Below, piece after piece: positions 9,715 to 23,031 of a stretch of 64,000 nt of DNA. The notes beneath the pieces are model-generated. The model had not been told where the DNA came from, made no database searches, and worked only from the letters and a program-made list of their open reading frames with translations. Source of the stretch: Mugil cephalus (lineage: Eukaryota; Chordata; Actinopteri; Mugiliformes; Mugilidae); assembly GCF_022458985.1 (NCBI RefSeq), contig NC_061773.1:4656001-4720000 (forward strand). Reading direction: 5' to 3'. The stretch's first letter is position 1. Every line of letters starts with the position of its first letter. Position numbers and translations under genes: made by a program.

Positions 9715-10904
9715 TTTTGGCACTTTGAAGATATTACAAGTGCGATGAAAGAACTGGATTTCCATTTATGACCCTCTTCAATTATGAACCTGTTTGTTGT
9801 GTGTGTGGTGGCGCACTGTGGCTCTCGCTGAGCATTAGTTTGCTGAAGACTTATTTCTTCATTTGCAGAACAAGAACCAGATCAACATAAGGTTAATGGC
9901 GATTGTCAGCGCGCTCTCACAGGTCTCATTCCTGCTGTATCGAGAAGCAATGTGGTGTCTGCGTAAGTTCTGCTATCCACTAGCTGGATACGGCGGATTT
10001 CCCAGTCTAACGGCCTTTGTTCGAACGAGGAGGATGGTGTAGCTCGCATGGTACTAAAAGCCAATGGATCGTTTGTTGTGGGGAGAGGAATCAAGTCGTG
10101 TTATTTGGAAAAGTAGGTGCTTACTCATAACAATAGACTATTTTTTGAGAAAATTTTAAAGGTGAGAGATCATCTGGATAGATAAGAAATTAATCTCTGT
10201 TCACTGTTTCTTTCACTCCTTTCCTTGTAATAGTGACCAACGGCAACACAAGAGCCTGTGCTGTATACTTTAGTTTACAGCACAACACAGGAGCAGACAC
10301 AGACCAGACCTGATTTCGACTTGCAGTATTAACACGGAACAAGGACCGGAAGAACAGCACGAGTCATAGTCTGACAGTAAGGTAAGTTTACGCCACTGCC
10401 ATGGATATTCACAGGTGCTCAGGTTTCTCAACGTGCCAGCAGCTGAAGATAGTTGACACGTTGCGGGGCAACTGAGGAAAAGTGAATGGGTGGATTCACA
10501 TGTTTCTCCCTAACTGTCCAACATGTCCGAACTGCAAAAACAGACTTGGTTCTGTTGTTGCTGTGGATAGGCTAAACAAGATTTGCGGAAGACTATGATG
10601 GCGCAAAACGAGCTGTGGGCCCTCCTGACCACGCACTGAAAGCATCATTCAATGCATTTGCAGTAGAACGAGGCAGCTTTATTTCTTACTAATAGTTTGG
10701 ACAGAGAAAACAAGCAAGATATTCCATGACTCAAAGCCAAGTGGAAATGGTTAAAATGGCGTTGTGTGCAAGCGCCGCCGCACTACTTCCGCTTCCCCAC
10801 AAGCGTCTTCATTTTTCCTGAGCTGTATTGGCGAAGAATAAACTGCAATTGACTGGGAAAGCAGACCCAGCGCGCCCTCTGGTGTTGCTGCTAAGTGTCA
10901 AAAA

Positions 10905-11019
10905 GCTTACAGCACCTGGTATTCCCAGGCGGTCTCCCATCCAAGTACTAACCAGGCCGACCCTGCTTTGCTTCCGAGATCAGCGAGATCGGGCGCGTTC
11001 AGGGTGTATGGCCGTAAGC
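10905..11019 (-). rRNA. 5S rRNA, type 2, with small losses
   Basis: 115 bases. It carries T53A, the canonical GGATGGGAG box C and a one-base loss at the nt 38 region (CTCGCTG). Flanks are normal. Confidence 0.8.
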
Positions 11020-11449
11020 CGCAGGGACCCGTGAAATAGGCCTTTCTAGATGGTCTCTGCGTCTGCTTGCCGATTGAGAGAGGAGCGACAACATCCGCCA
11101 AGTCAGAGTGTTTGATTTTGGTGAGAAACGTAGTGTGTTGCGCTTTTTCTTTTTCTCTTTTTACAATAGAACTGATTTGATATTGTGATGGAGACAACGT
11201 TTAGAAGGCTGTCTATGAGATGCTAATTAGTGTGCTGGTTGATAATGTTGTATACGATGACCATTTCTTTCTTTGTTTTCACTTCATTGGTTTCTTTTTT
11301 GAATCTCCCCATTCGAGCACTGTGTTAATAGTGTCCCGCATCAATAGTGATTACATGATGGCTAACGCTTACTATTGCGTCTTGTTATTTTCTTACAGAC
11401 ACAAGGTGGCCATGTAGGCGACACCGACAGCAAAAGACGATAGTTGCGT

Positions 11450-11540
11450 GCTTACGGCCACCACGACCCCTCTCGTCTGCTCGGAACTAACAGGTCGGGC
11501 TGGTTAGTACTTGATGGGAGACGCTGGGATCATGGTAAGT
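11450..11540 (+). rRNA. 5S rRNA, type 1, about 27 bases missing
   Basis: Starts GCTTACGGCCA and ends GGTAAGT, with many internal single-base losses. The TATA is reduced to CAAAAGAC. Treat as a poorly resolved copy and not as a proven pseudogene. Confidence 0.65.
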
Positions 11541-12577
11541 TTTGCACTTAACAACACAAGGCGCTGCCGCCCTTTCTCATATCAAACCTGCTTCAATCTT
11601 TTCGATGTGTGTTGTGGTGTTTGCTTTCCTCCAAATAACGTAGAACAGCAAATGCATGCCATCGCGTCTGGCATTCAGACAGACACATGAAATATCTGAA
11701 ACCATTTCTTTCAGTAAAAATTCAAACCTTTTGGACGAACAATCACTTTTTATGATGATGGATGAATGTGACGACGAATAACTGTTTGGCCGAAGTCGGT
11801 GTTCAGTTACTGTGAAAAAATACAGAAAAAAAAGTATAATAAGTGGAGTATTTTCATTAAAGTTCTACGGGCACAGCCTTGGAACAAATAAAATAATAAA
11901 AAGATAATTAAACGTTGTCATTAGGTGACCCAACAGGCGCAGCACAAGACCGACTGTTTCGACTGCAGATATGAACACGACAAAGGAACCTGGAAGAACA
12001 GCACGAGTCATCAGTCTGGACAGTAAAGGATCAAAACGTTTACGGCCAGACGTGCGCATGGATATTCACAGGTGCTCAGTGTTTCCTCAACGTGCCAGCA
12101 GCTGAAGATAGTTGACACGTTGCGGGGCAACTGAGGAAAAGTGAATGGGTGGATTCACATGTTTTCTCCCTAACTGTCCAACAATGTCCCGAACTGCAAA
12201 AACCAGACTTGGTTCTGTTGTTGCTGTGGATGAGGCTAAACAAGATTGCGGAAGACTATGATGGCGCAAAAACGAGCTGTGGGCCCTCCTGACCCACGCA
12301 CTGAAAGCATCATTTCAATGTCATTTGCAGTAGACACGAGGCAGCTTTATTTCTTACTATAGTTTGGACAGAGAAAACAAGCAGAGATATTCCTATGACC
12401 AAGCCAAGTGGAAATGGTTAAAATGGCCGATTGTGTGCAAGCGCCGCCGCACTACTTCCGCTTCCCCACAAGGCGTCTTCATTTTTCCTGAGCTGTATTG
12501 GCGAAGAATAAACTGCAATTGACTGGGGGAAAACAGACCCAGCAGCGCCCTCTGGTGTTGCTGCTAAAGTGTCAAAA

Positions 12578-12693
12578 GCTTACAGCACCTGGTATTCCCA
12601 GGCGGTCTCCCTCAAGTACTAACCAGGCCCGACCCTGCTTTGCTTCCGAGATCAGACGAGATCGGGCGCGTTCAGGGTGGTATGGCCGTAAGC
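12578..12693 (-). rRNA. 5S rRNA, type 2, two bases short in box C
   Basis: Carries T53A and A25G and canonical CTCGTCTG. Box C reads TTGAGGGAG, the longest common subsequence of forms 2a and 2b, suggesting a mixed consensus. Confidence 0.85.
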
Positions 12694-13200
12694 CGCAGGG
12701 TACCCGTGAAATAGGCCTTTTCTAGATGGTCTCTGTCGTCTGCTTGCCGATTGAGAGAGGAGGCGACAACATCCAGCCAGAGTCAGAGTGTTTGATTTGT
12801 GGTGAGAAACGTAGTGTGTTGCGCTTTTTCTTTTTCTCTTTTTACAATAGAACCTGATTCTGATATTGTGATGGAGACAACGTTTTAGGAAGGGCTGTCT
12901 ATGAGATGCTAATCTAGTGTGCTGGTTGAGCTAATGTTGTATACGATGACCATTTCTTTCTTTGGTTTTCACTTCATTGGTTTCTTTCTTTGACATCTCC
13001 CCATTCGGACGCACTGTGTGTAATATAGTGTACCCAGGCACATCAATAGTAAGAGCCTCTGATTAGCTATGATGAGGCTAAACGGGCTTACTATTGTCTG
13101 TCTGTCTTGTTATTTTCTTTTAGAGCATGCAAACACTATCAGGTGGCCATGTAGGCGATCACCGACAGCTATAAAAGACCTGATAGTTGTCTGTACTGTT

Positions 13201-13318
13201 GCTTACGGCCATACCACCCTGAACACGCCCGATCTCGTCTGATCTCGGAAGCTAAGCAGGGTCGGGCCTGGTTAGTACTTGGATGGGAGACCGCCTGGGA
13301 ATACCAGGTGCTGTAAGT
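13201..13318 (+). rRNA. 5S rRNA, type 1
   Basis: Full-length copy identical to the gene at 289-406, with TATAAAAG upstream and T5 downstream. Confidence 0.97.
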
Positions 13319-14106
13319 ATTTTTGACACTTTAACAACACCAGAGGGCGCTGCCGCCCCTTCTTCTTCATATCAAACCCGTGGCTTTCAATTTACTTTTA
13401 CCCTGTATGTGTGTGTGTGTGCGTGTGTGTGTGTGTTTGTGTGTCTTTTTCCTTCCACATATGAACGTATGCAGACAGCAGACATGCATGCTCCATCGCG
13501 TCACTGGCATGTCAGACTGACAGGACAATCATGATGACATATCTGAAACACATTTCTTCTCAGTAAAAATATTTTCAAACCCATTTTGGACCGGCAACAT
13601 ATTCACCTTCTGATTTATGATGATGTGATGATTGATGATGATGTGGACGACGAATATACTGTGTGTGGCACGGGAAAATGTACGTGATGTTTTCAGTTAC
13701 TTGTGAAGAAAATAATCAGAAAATAATAAATAAGTGAAGTAAATAAATGTGCCTGGAGTATTTTTTCACTGTAAAGTTTATCTACTCGGGCACATGCCTT
13801 TGGGAAAACGATAAATAAATAAATAAATAAATAAATGATGATAATTAAAAACTGTTTTGCTCAATTAGGTGACCCAACACAAGCAGCAGCACAAGACTCA
13901 GACCTGATTTCGCACTTGCAGTATATGAGACAACGGACACAAAAGGAACCTGGAAGAACAGCACGAGTCATCAGTCTGGACAGTAAAGGATCAAAACGTT
14001 TACGGCCAGACGTGCGCATGGATATTCACAGGTGCTCAGTGTTTCCTCAACGTGCCAGCAGCTGAAGATAGTTGACACGTTGCGGGGCAACTGAGGAAAA
14101 GTGAAT

Positions 14107-14606
14107 NNNNNNNNNNNNNNNNNNNNNNNNNNNNNNNNNNNNNNNNNNNNNNNNNNNNNNNNNNNNNNNNNNNNNNNNNNNNNNNNNNNNNNNNNNNNNN
14201 NNNNNNNNNNNNNNNNNNNNNNNNNNNNNNNNNNNNNNNNNNNNNNNNNNNNNNNNNNNNNNNNNNNNNNNNNNNNNNNNNNNNNNNNNNNNNNNNNNNN
14301 NNNNNNNNNNNNNNNNNNNNNNNNNNNNNNNNNNNNNNNNNNNNNNNNNNNNNNNNNNNNNNNNNNNNNNNNNNNNNNNNNNNNNNNNNNNNNNNNNNNN
14401 NNNNNNNNNNNNNNNNNNNNNNNNNNNNNNNNNNNNNNNNNNNNNNNNNNNNNNNNNNNNNNNNNNNNNNNNNNNNNNNNNNNNNNNNNNNNNNNNNNNN
14501 NNNNNNNNNNNNNNNNNNNNNNNNNNNNNNNNNNNNNNNNNNNNNNNNNNNNNNNNNNNNNNNNNNNNNNNNNNNNNNNNNNNNNNNNNNNNNNNNNNNN
14601 NNNNNN
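14107..14606. other. Assembly gap of exactly 500 N
   Basis: The round length marks a placeholder of unknown true size. The array is in opposite orientation on its two sides. Confidence 0.99.
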
Positions 14607-14648
14607 GTACTTGAGGGAGACCGCCTGGGAATACCAGGTGCTGTAAGC
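14607..14648 (+). rRNA. 5S rRNA, type 2, 3' part only (cut by gap)
   Basis: The last 42 bases of a type 2 gene, from GTACTTGAGGGAG to GTAAGC, with the normal T5 terminator and CTCF-like flank after it. The 5' part is hidden in the gap. Confidence 0.88.
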
Positions 14649-15862
14649 TTTTTGACACTTTAACAACACCAGAGGGCGCTGCTGGGTCTGCTTTCCCCAG
14701 TCAATTGCAGTTTATTCTTCGCCAATACAGCTCAGGAAAAATGAAGACGCCTTGTGGGGAAGCGGAAGTAGTGCGGCGGCGCTTGCACACAATCGGCCAT
14801 TTTAACCATTTCCACTTGGCTTTGAGTCATAGGAATATCTCTGCTTGTTTTCTCTGTCCAAACTATTAGTAAGAAATAAAGCTGCCTCGTGTCTACTGCA
14901 AATGACATTGAAATGATGCTTTCAGTGCGTGGGTCAGGAGGGCCCACAGCTCGTTTTTTGCGCCATCATAGTCTTCCGCAAATCTTGTTAGCCTCATCCA
15001 CAGCAACAACAGAACCAAGTCTGGTTTTTTGTCAGTTCGGGACATTGTTGGACAGTTTAGGGAGAAAACATGTGAATCCACCCATTCACTTTTCCTCAGT
15101 TGCCCCGCAACGTGTCAACTATCTTCAGCTGCTGGCACGTTGAGGAAACACTGAGCACCTGTGAATATCCATGCGCACGTCTGGCCGTAAACGTTTTGAT
15201 CCTTTACTGTCCAGACTGATGACTCGTGCTGTTCTTCCAGGTTCCTTTTGTGTCCGTTGTCTCATATACTGCAAGTGCGAAATCAGGTCTGTGTCTTGTG
15301 CTGCTGCCTGTGTTGGGTCACCTAATTGAGCAAAACAGTTTTTAATTATCATCATTATTTATTTATTTATTTATTTATCGTTTTCCCAAAGGCATGTGCC
15401 CGAGTAGATAAACTTTACAGTGAAAAAATACTCCAGGCACATTTATTTACTTCACTTATTTATTATTTTCTGATTATTTTCTTCACAAGTAACTGAAAAC
15501 ATCACGTACATTTTCCCGTGCCACACACAGTATATTCGTCGTCCACATCATCATCATCATCATCATCATCATAAATGAGAAGGTGAATATGTTGCCGGTC
15601 CAAAATGGGTTTGAAAATATTTTTACTGAGAAGAAATGTGTTTCAGATATGTCATCATGATTGTCCTGTCAGTCTGACATGCCAGTGACGCGATGGAGCA
15701 TGCATGTCTGCTGTCTGCATACGTTCATATGTGGAAGGAAAAAAGACACACAAACACACACACACACACACACATACAGGGTAAAAGTAAATTGAAAGCC
15801 ACGGTTTGATATGAAGAAGAAGGGGCGGCAGCGCCCTCTGGTGTTGTTAAAGTGTCAAAAAT

Positions 15863-15980
15863 ACTTACAGCACCTGGTATTCCCAGGCGGTCTCCCATCC
15901 AAGTACTAACCAGGCCCGACCCTGCTTAGCTTCCGAGATCAGACGAGATCGGGCGTGTTCAGGGTGGTATGGCCGTAAGC
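15863..15980 (-). rRNA. 5S rRNA, type 1
   Basis: Full-length 118-base copy on the minus strand, identical to the left-block type 1 genes, with the TATAAAAG element on the right. Confidence 0.97.
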
Positions 15981-16475
15981 AACAGTACAGACAACTATCA
16001 GGTCTTTTATAGCTGTCGGTGATCGCCTACATGGCCACCTGATAGTGTTTGCATGCTCTAAAAGAAAATAACAAGACAGACAGACAATAGTAAGCCCGTT
16101 TAGCCTCATCATAGCTAATCAGAGGCTCTTACTATTGATGTGCCTGGGTACACTATATTACACACAGTGCGTCCGAATGGGGAGATGTCAAAGAAAGAAA
16201 CCAATGAAGTGAAAACCAAAGAAAGAAATGGTCATCGTATACAACATTAGCTCAACCAGCACACTAGATTAGCATCTCATAGACAGCCCTTCCTAAAACG
16301 TTGTCTCCATCACAATATCAGAATCAGGTTCTATTGTAAAAAGAGAAAAAGAAAAAGCGCAACACACTACGTTTCTCACCACAAATCAAACACTCTGACT
16401 CTGGCTGGATGTTGTCGCCTCCTCTCTCAATCGAGCAGACGACAGAGACCATCAGAAAAGGCTATTCACGGCGCG

Positions 16476-16564
16476 GCTACGCCATACCACGAACGCGCCG
16501 ATCTCGCTGATCTCGAACAAAGCAGTGGCTGGTATACTTGAGAGACCGCCTGGAACGTGCGTAG
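16476..16564 (+). rRNA. 5S rRNA, type 2, poorly resolved
   Basis: Gene order of motifs is retained (GCCATACCAC, GCGCCGATCTCGCTGATCTC, AACAAAGCAG, GAGACCGCCTGG), but about 29 bases are missing. Confidence 0.65.
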
Positions 16565-17410
16565 TTTTTGACACTTTAGCACACACCAAGGGCCGCTGGT
16601 CTGCTTTCCAGTCAATGCATTTATTCTTCCCAATACGCTCAGAAATGAAGAGCCTTGTGGAAGCGAGTAGGGCGGCGCTGCACACATCCCTTTAACCATT
16701 CACTGGCTTTGTCTAGAATCTCGCTGTTTCTGTCAAACTATGTAAATAAGCTGCCTCTTCTACTGCAGCATTGAAGCTTTATGCGTGGGTCAGAGCCACA
16801 CTCGTTTTGCCCACATGTCTCCGCAAATCTGTTACCCACCACAAACACAGAACCAAGCTGGTTTTGCATTCGGACATTGTTGGCATAGAAAAATTCACCC
16901 ATTCATTTCCTCATTGCCCGCAACTGTCAACTATTCACTCTGCACGTTGAGGAAACAGACACCTTAATATCCATGGTCAAGTTGTCTACTTCAGACTGTA
17001 TCGGCTGTTCCATCCTTTCGGCCACTGCAATCAAATAGCGGTCGGCTGTCGTTTGGGCAAAGACAAACAGTTTTTATAACTTTATTATTATTTTTCTTTC
17101 AAAGCAGCGATAACTTTAGTAAAATCAGGCCTTTATTTCTTCATTTATATTCGATATTTCTCACAGTACGAAACACTAATTCCGCCACAACTATATTCGT
17201 GTCCATCACAATATCAATCATTGAAGGAAGTGCGGCAAGTTAAAATTTTTACTGGTGTGTTTCGTTTCTCTATGCGCGCGACAGCCTGACTATCAGTCTC
17301 GCTTACGCATGTCAAAAGCACACACAACCAAGACAAACACCTACGGGTAAAGTTGAAACCGTTTATTGAAGAAAAGGGCGGCGCCCCTCTGGTTTGTTAA
17401 AGTCAAAAAT

Positions 17411-17488
17411 ACTTAGACGGATTCGGCGGCTCCCATCCAATTAACCGCCACCTGGCTTCGAGTCAACGAGATCGCTGTTCATGTATGC
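17411..17488 (-). rRNA. 5S rRNA, type 1, poorly resolved
   Basis: About a third of the bases are missing. CTCCCATCCAA, CCTGGCTTCGAG and ACGAGATCG remnants are in order. Confidence 0.5.
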
Positions 17489-17856
17489 AACAAATAAGAC
17501 ACTGTCTTTCGCGTTCCCCACACCTAATGTTGCTCTCTAAAAGAAATAAAAGAGCAGCATGTAAGCCGTTTAGCCCATCATAGCTTCCCAATTGTTGCCT
17601 GTACACAATACACAAGTGGTCCATGGGAATGTAAAGAAAGAAACCATGAATAAACCAAAGAAGAATGTCACTATCAACTACTAACCAGACACTAATTAGC
17701 ATCTCATAAAGCCCTTCTAAAACGTTGTCTCATCCATTGTCGGTTCTATTAAAAGGAGAAAAAGCGCCACCTCGTTTTCACCAAAACAAACATTACTCTG
17801 TATTTTCGCTTTCTATCGCAAGCAGCAAGAGACATCAGAAAAGGCCATTTATCCCT

Positions 17857-17947
17857 CTTACGGCATACCCTGAACCGCCCGCCCTGATCTCGGACAAACA
17901 TCGCTTAGTACTTGAGGGAGACCGCCTGGGAATACCAGTGCTTAAGC
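17857..17947 (+). rRNA. 5S rRNA, type 2, poorly resolved
   Basis: The 3' half is nearly intact (TTAGTACTTGAGGGAGACCG, GGGAATACCAG); the 5' half has many losses. Confidence 0.65.
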
Positions 17948-18860
17948 TTTTTGACCTTTAGCGACACCAAGGGCGGCTGGGTCTGCTTTCCCCAGTCAAT
18001 TGCAGTTTATCTCGCCAAACACTCAGGAAAAATAAGACGCTTGGGGAAGAAGAGGCGGCGCGCGCCACATGCATTAACTTCACTGGTTTGGTCATGAATT
18101 CTCTGCTGTCCTGTAAACTTTAGAAGAAATAAGCTGCTCGTGTCTAGCAAAGACAGAAAGATGCTTTCATGCGGGTCGGAGGCCCACAGCTCGTTTTGCG
18201 CAAAGTCTCGCAAACTTAGCCCATCCCACAACAACAGAACCATCTGTTTTTGCCTGGGACATTTTGGCATTGGGAGAAACATGTGAACCACATCATTCCT
18301 CATTCCCCAACGCAACTATTAGCTCTGGCACGTTAAAACATGGCCCTAATATCCATCGCAGTCGGCCAAACGTTTATCCTTTACTCAACTTGACTCTGCT
18401 GTTTCCTCCTTTTCGGCTCAAACGCAAGGCAAATCAGGCTTTCTGTGTGCCCTGTTGGGCACCTAATAGCAACATTTTAATTTCACATTATTTTTTATTA
18501 TATACCCCAAAGCAGGCCGAGTATAAACTTTACAGAAAAAATCCCGGCCTTTATCTTCATTATTTTATTTTCGTATCTCAAAGTAATGAAACCACGAATT
18601 CCCGTGCCACACACGTAATTTCGTCCAATATCTCTCATCTCTCATAAATAGAAGTAAAGTGCCGGTCCAAATGGGTTTGAATATTTTTCGGAAGAAATTT
18701 TTCGATATGTCTCATGTTGCTTCACACACCAGACCAGGGTCTGTTGTTGCATACGTCATTGTGGAAGGAAAAAACAACAACCAACACACCCACCCCCATA
18801 CGGTAAAAGTAATTGAAGCCAGGGTTGATGAAACGAGCCCTCTGTTGTTAAAGTGCAAAA

Positions 18861-18968
18861 ACTTACAGCACCTGGTATTCCCAGGCGGTCTCCCATCCAA
18901 GTACTAACCAGGCCCGACCTGCTAGCTTCGAGATCGACGAGATGGCTTTCAGGTGGTATGGCCTAAGC
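18861..18968 (-). rRNA. 5S rRNA, type 1, about 10 bases missing
   Basis: The 3' half is intact; losses are in the half encoding nt 1-60. The flanking TATA is reduced to TTTATACTG on the right. Confidence 0.75.
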
Positions 18969-19438
18969 AACATACAGACAACTATCAGGTCTTTATACTG
19001 TCGGTGATCGCCTACATGCCACCTGATAGTGTTGCATGCTCTAAAAGAAATAACAAGACGACAGACAATAGTAAGCCCGTTAGCCTCATCATAGCTAATC
19101 AAGGCTTACTATTGATGGCCTGGGTACACATATTACACACAGTGCGTCCGAATGGGAGATGTCAAAGAAAGAAACCAATGAATGAAAACAAAGAAGAAAT
19201 GTCATCGTAACACATTAGCTCAACCAGCACACTAATTACATCTCATAGACAGCCCTTCCTAAAACGTTGTCTCCATCACAATATCAAATCAGTCTATTGT
19301 AAAAAAGAAAAAAAAAGCGCAACACACTACGTTTCTCACCACAAATCAAACACTCTGACTCTGGCTGATGTTGTCGCCTCCTCTCTCAATCGCAAGCAGA
19401 CACAGAGACATAGAAAAGGCCTATTCACGGGTCCCTGC

Positions 19439-19544
19439 GCTTACGCCATACCACCCTGAACGCGCCGATCTCGCTGATCCGGAAGCAAAGCAGGTCGGCT
19501 GGTTAGTACTGAGGAGACCGCCTGGAATACCAGGTGCTGTAAGC
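19439..19544 (+). rRNA. 5S rRNA, type 2, about 12 bases missing
   Basis: GCGCCGATCTCGCTGATC and GGAAGCAAAGCAGG identify type 2. TCTAG of the -30 element is lost. Confidence 0.75.
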
Positions 19545-20595
19545 TTTTGACACTTTAGCACAACACCAAGGGCGCGCTGGTCTGCTTTCCCAGTCATTGC
19601 AGTTTATTCTTCGCCAATACAGCTCAGAAAAATGAAGACGCCTTGTGGGGAAGCGAAGTAGTGCGGCGGCGCTTGCACACAATCGGCCATTTTAACCATT
19701 TCCACTTGGCTTTGGTCATAGAATATCTCTGCTTGTTTTCTCTGTCCAAACTATTAGTAAGAAATAAAGCTGCCTCGTGTCTACTGCAAATGACATGAAA
19801 TGATGCTTTCAGTGCGTGGTCAGGAGGGCCCACAGCTCGTTTTTGCGCCATCATAGTCTTCCGCAAATCTTGTTTAGCCTCATCCACAGCAAAACAGACC
19901 AAGTCTGTTTTGCCAGTTCGGACATTGTTGACAGTAGGAGAAAACATGTGAATCCACCCATTCACTTTTCCTCATCCCCGCAGGGTACATTCAGCTGCTG
20001 CCTTGAGGAACCGACACTGTGAATATCCTGCGCACGCTGGCGTAAACTTTATCTTTACGCCACGATGACTCGTGTTCTTCAGTTCTTTTGTGCGTTGCTC
20101 ATATACGCAAGTCGAACAGTCTGTGTCTTTGCGCTGCTGTGTTGGCACTAATGAGCAAAACAGTTTAATTCATCATTTATTTATTTATTTTTCGTTTTCC
20201 CAAAGGCAGTGCCCGAGTAATAAACTTACAGTAAAAATCCCAGGCACATTATTACTTCACTATTATATTTTCTGATTATTTCTCACAATAACGAACATCA
20301 CGTACTTTCCGGCCACACACAGTTTGTCGTCCCACATCACATCATCACATATAAATGAAAGGGAATATGTTGCCGGTCCAAAATGGTTTGAATATTTACG
20401 AGAGAAATGTGTTTCAGATAGTCATCAGATGTCTTCATCTGACATCAGTGACGCGATGGAGCAGCATGTTGCTGTCTGCATACGTTCAATGGGAAGAAAA
20501 GACACACAAACCACCACACACACATACAGGAAATAAATGAAGCCCGGTTTGATTGAGAGAAGGCGCAGCGCCCTTGTGTTGTTAAAGTGTCAAAA

Positions 20596-20690
20596 ACTTA
20601 CAGCACTGTATCCCAGCGGTCTCCCATCAAGTACTAACCAGGCGACCCTGCTAGCTTCCATACAGACGGTTCAGGGTGGTATGCCGAAGC
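20596..20690 (-). rRNA. 5S rRNA, type 1, about 23 bases missing
   Basis: GTCTCCCATCAAGTACTAAC and TTCAGGGTGGTATG remain; the region for nt 25-55 is mostly lost. Confidence 0.65.
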
Positions 20691-21183
20691 ACAGTACAGA
20701 CAACTACAGTCTTTTATAGCTGTCGGTGACGCCTACATGGCCACCTGATAGTGTTTGCATGCTCTAAAAGAAAATAACAAGACAGACAGACATAGTAAGC
20801 CGTTTAGCCTCATCATAGCTAATCAAGGCTCTTACTATTGATGTGCCTGGGTACACTATATTACACACAGTGCGTCCGAATGGGAGATGTCAAAGAAAGA
20901 AACCAATGAAGTGAAACCAAAGAAAGAAATGGTCATCGTATACAACATTAGCTCAACCAGCACACTAGATTAGCATCTCATAGACAGCCCTTCCTAAAAC
21001 GTTGTCTCCATCACAATATCAGAATCAGGTTCATTGTAAAAAGAGAAAAAGAAAAAGCGCAACACACTACGTTTCTCACCACAAATCAAACACTCTGACT
21101 CTGGCTGATGTTGTCGCCTCCTCTCTCAATCGGCAAGCAGACGACAGAGACCATCTAGAAAAGGCCTATTTCACGGTCCCTGC

Positions 21184-21296
21184 GCTTACGGCCATACCAC
21201 CCTGAACGCGCCCGATCTCGCTGATCTCGGAAGCAAAGCAGGGTCGGGCCTGTTAGTACTTGAGGGAGACCGCCTGGGAATACCAGGTGCTGTAAC
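21184..21296 (+). rRNA. 5S rRNA, type 2, about 5 bases missing
   Basis: Nearly complete. Reads CTCGCTGATC and TTGAGGGAG at exactly the two sites that distinguish forms 2a and 2b. Confidence 0.82.
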
Positions 21297-22435
21297 TTTT
21301 TGACACTTTAGCAGCAACACCAGAGGGCGCTGCTGGTCTGCTTTCCCAGTCAATTGCAGTTTATTCTTCGCCAATACAGCTCAGAAAAATGAAGACGCTT
21401 GTGGGGAAGCGGAAGTAGTGCGGCGGCGCTTGCACACATCGGCCATTTAACCATTTCCACTTGCTTTGGTCATAGGAATATCTCTGCTTGTTTTCTCTGT
21501 CCAAACTATTAGTAAGAAATAAGCGCCTCGTGTCTACTGCAAATGACATTGAAATGATCTTTCAGTGCGTGGGTCAGAGGGCCCACAGCTCGTTTTTGCG
21601 CCATCATAGTCTTCCGCAAATCTTGTTTAGCTCATCCACAGCAACAACAGAACCAAGTCTGGTTTTTGCATTCGGGACATTGTGGACAGTTAGGGAGAAA
21701 ACATGTGAATCCACCCATTCACTTTCCTCATTGCCCCGCAACGTGTCAACATCTTCAGCTGCTGGCACGTTGAGGAAACTCTGAGCACCTGTGAATATCC
21801 ATGCGCACGTCTGGCCGAAACGTTTGATCCTTTACTGCCAGACTGATGACTCGTGCTGTTCTTCCAGGTTCCTTTTGTGTCCGTTGTCTCATAACTGCAA
21901 GTGCGAAATCAGGTCTGTGTCTTGTGCTGCTGCCTGTGTTGGTCACCTAATGAGCAAACAGTTTTTAATTATCACATTTTTATTTATTATTTTCGTTTTC
22001 CAAAGGCATGTGCCCAGTAGATAAACTTACAGTGAAAAAATACCCAGGCACATTTATTTCACTTATTTATATTTTTGATTATTCTTCACAAGTAACTGAA
22101 AACATCACGTACTTTTCCCTGCCACACACAGTATATTCGTCGTCCACATCATCATCATCATCATCATCATAAATGAGAAGGTGAATATGTGCCGTCCAAA
22201 ATGTTTGAAATATTTTACTGAGAAGAAATGTGTTTCAGATATTCATCATGATTGTCTGTCATCTGACATGCCAGTGACGCGATGGCATGCATGTCTCTGT
22301 CGCATCGTTCATATTGGAAGGAAAAAGACCACAAACACACCACACACACACATACAGGTAAAAGTAAATTGAAAGCCACGGTTTGATATGAAGAAGAGGG
22401 CGGCAGCGCCCTCTGGTGTTGTTAAGGTCAAAAAT

Positions 22436-22544
22436 ACTTACAGCACCTGTATTCCAGCGGTCTCCCATCCAAGTACTAACCAGGCCCGACCCTGCTAGCT
22501 TCCGAGATCAACAATCGGCGTGTTCAGGTGGTATGGCCGTAAGC
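22436..22544 (-). rRNA. 5S rRNA, type 1, about 9 bases missing
   Basis: Box C and most of box A are intact, with losses near nt 27-40. Adjacent DNA keeps TTTTATAGC on the right. Confidence 0.78.
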
Positions 22545-23031
22545 ACATACAGACAACTTCAGTCTTTTATAGCTGTCGTGATCGCCTACATGCCACCTAT
22601 AGTTTTGCATGCTCTAAAAAAAATACAAGACAGACAGACAATAGTAAGCCCGTTTAGCCTCATCATAGCTAATCAGAGGCTCTACTATTGATGTGCCTGG
22701 TACACTATATTACACACAGGCGTCCGAAGGGGAGATGTCAAAGAAAGAAACCAATGAAGTGAAAACCAAGAAAGAAATGTCATCGTATACAACATTAGCT
22801 CAACCAGCACACTAGATTAGCATCTCATAGACAGCCCTTCCTAAACGTTGTCTCCATCACAATATCAGAATCAGGTTCTATGTAAAAAGAAAAAAAGAAA
22901 AGCGCAACACACTACGTTTCTCACCACAAATCAAACACTCTGACTCTGGCTGGATGTTGTCGCCTCCTCTCTCAATCGGCAAGCAGACGACAGAGACCAT
23001 CTAGAAAAGGCCTATTTCACGGGTCCCTGCG

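Larger units (their letters stand above)
7608..10260. repeat. Strongly degraded 5S array sequence
   Basis: Unit order is still traceable: upstream spacer, a type 1 trace (8015), spacer, a type 2 trace on the minus strand (9160), upstream DNA, and a second type 1 trace (9586). Substitutions and indels are spread evenly through genes and spacer. That argues against ordinary pseudogene decay of selected genes and fits poor consensus. No protein-coding gene is evident. Confidence 0.6.
10261..12000. repeat. 5S array unit with many single-base losses
   Basis: The spacer and both gene types are in order and almost without substitutions, but bases are missing throughout, most densely at 11300-11960. 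Loss-only change points to consensus error. Confidence 0.8.
12001..14106. repeat. 5S array, clean unit before the first gap
   Basis: A further unit close to those at 1-7607. It runs into a 500-N gap within the spacer, equivalent to about 1182 bases into a unit. Confidence 0.93.
14607..16440. repeat. 5S array, clean inverted unit after the first gap
   Basis: The reverse complement of the left-block unit: type 2 on plus, type 1 on minus. Spacer microsatellites appear as TTTA, ATC and CA runs. Confidence 0.93.

Noticed and set aside
13971-14669. Long ORFs spanning the first gap
   Set aside because: They are made of unknown residues across 500 N and have no support.
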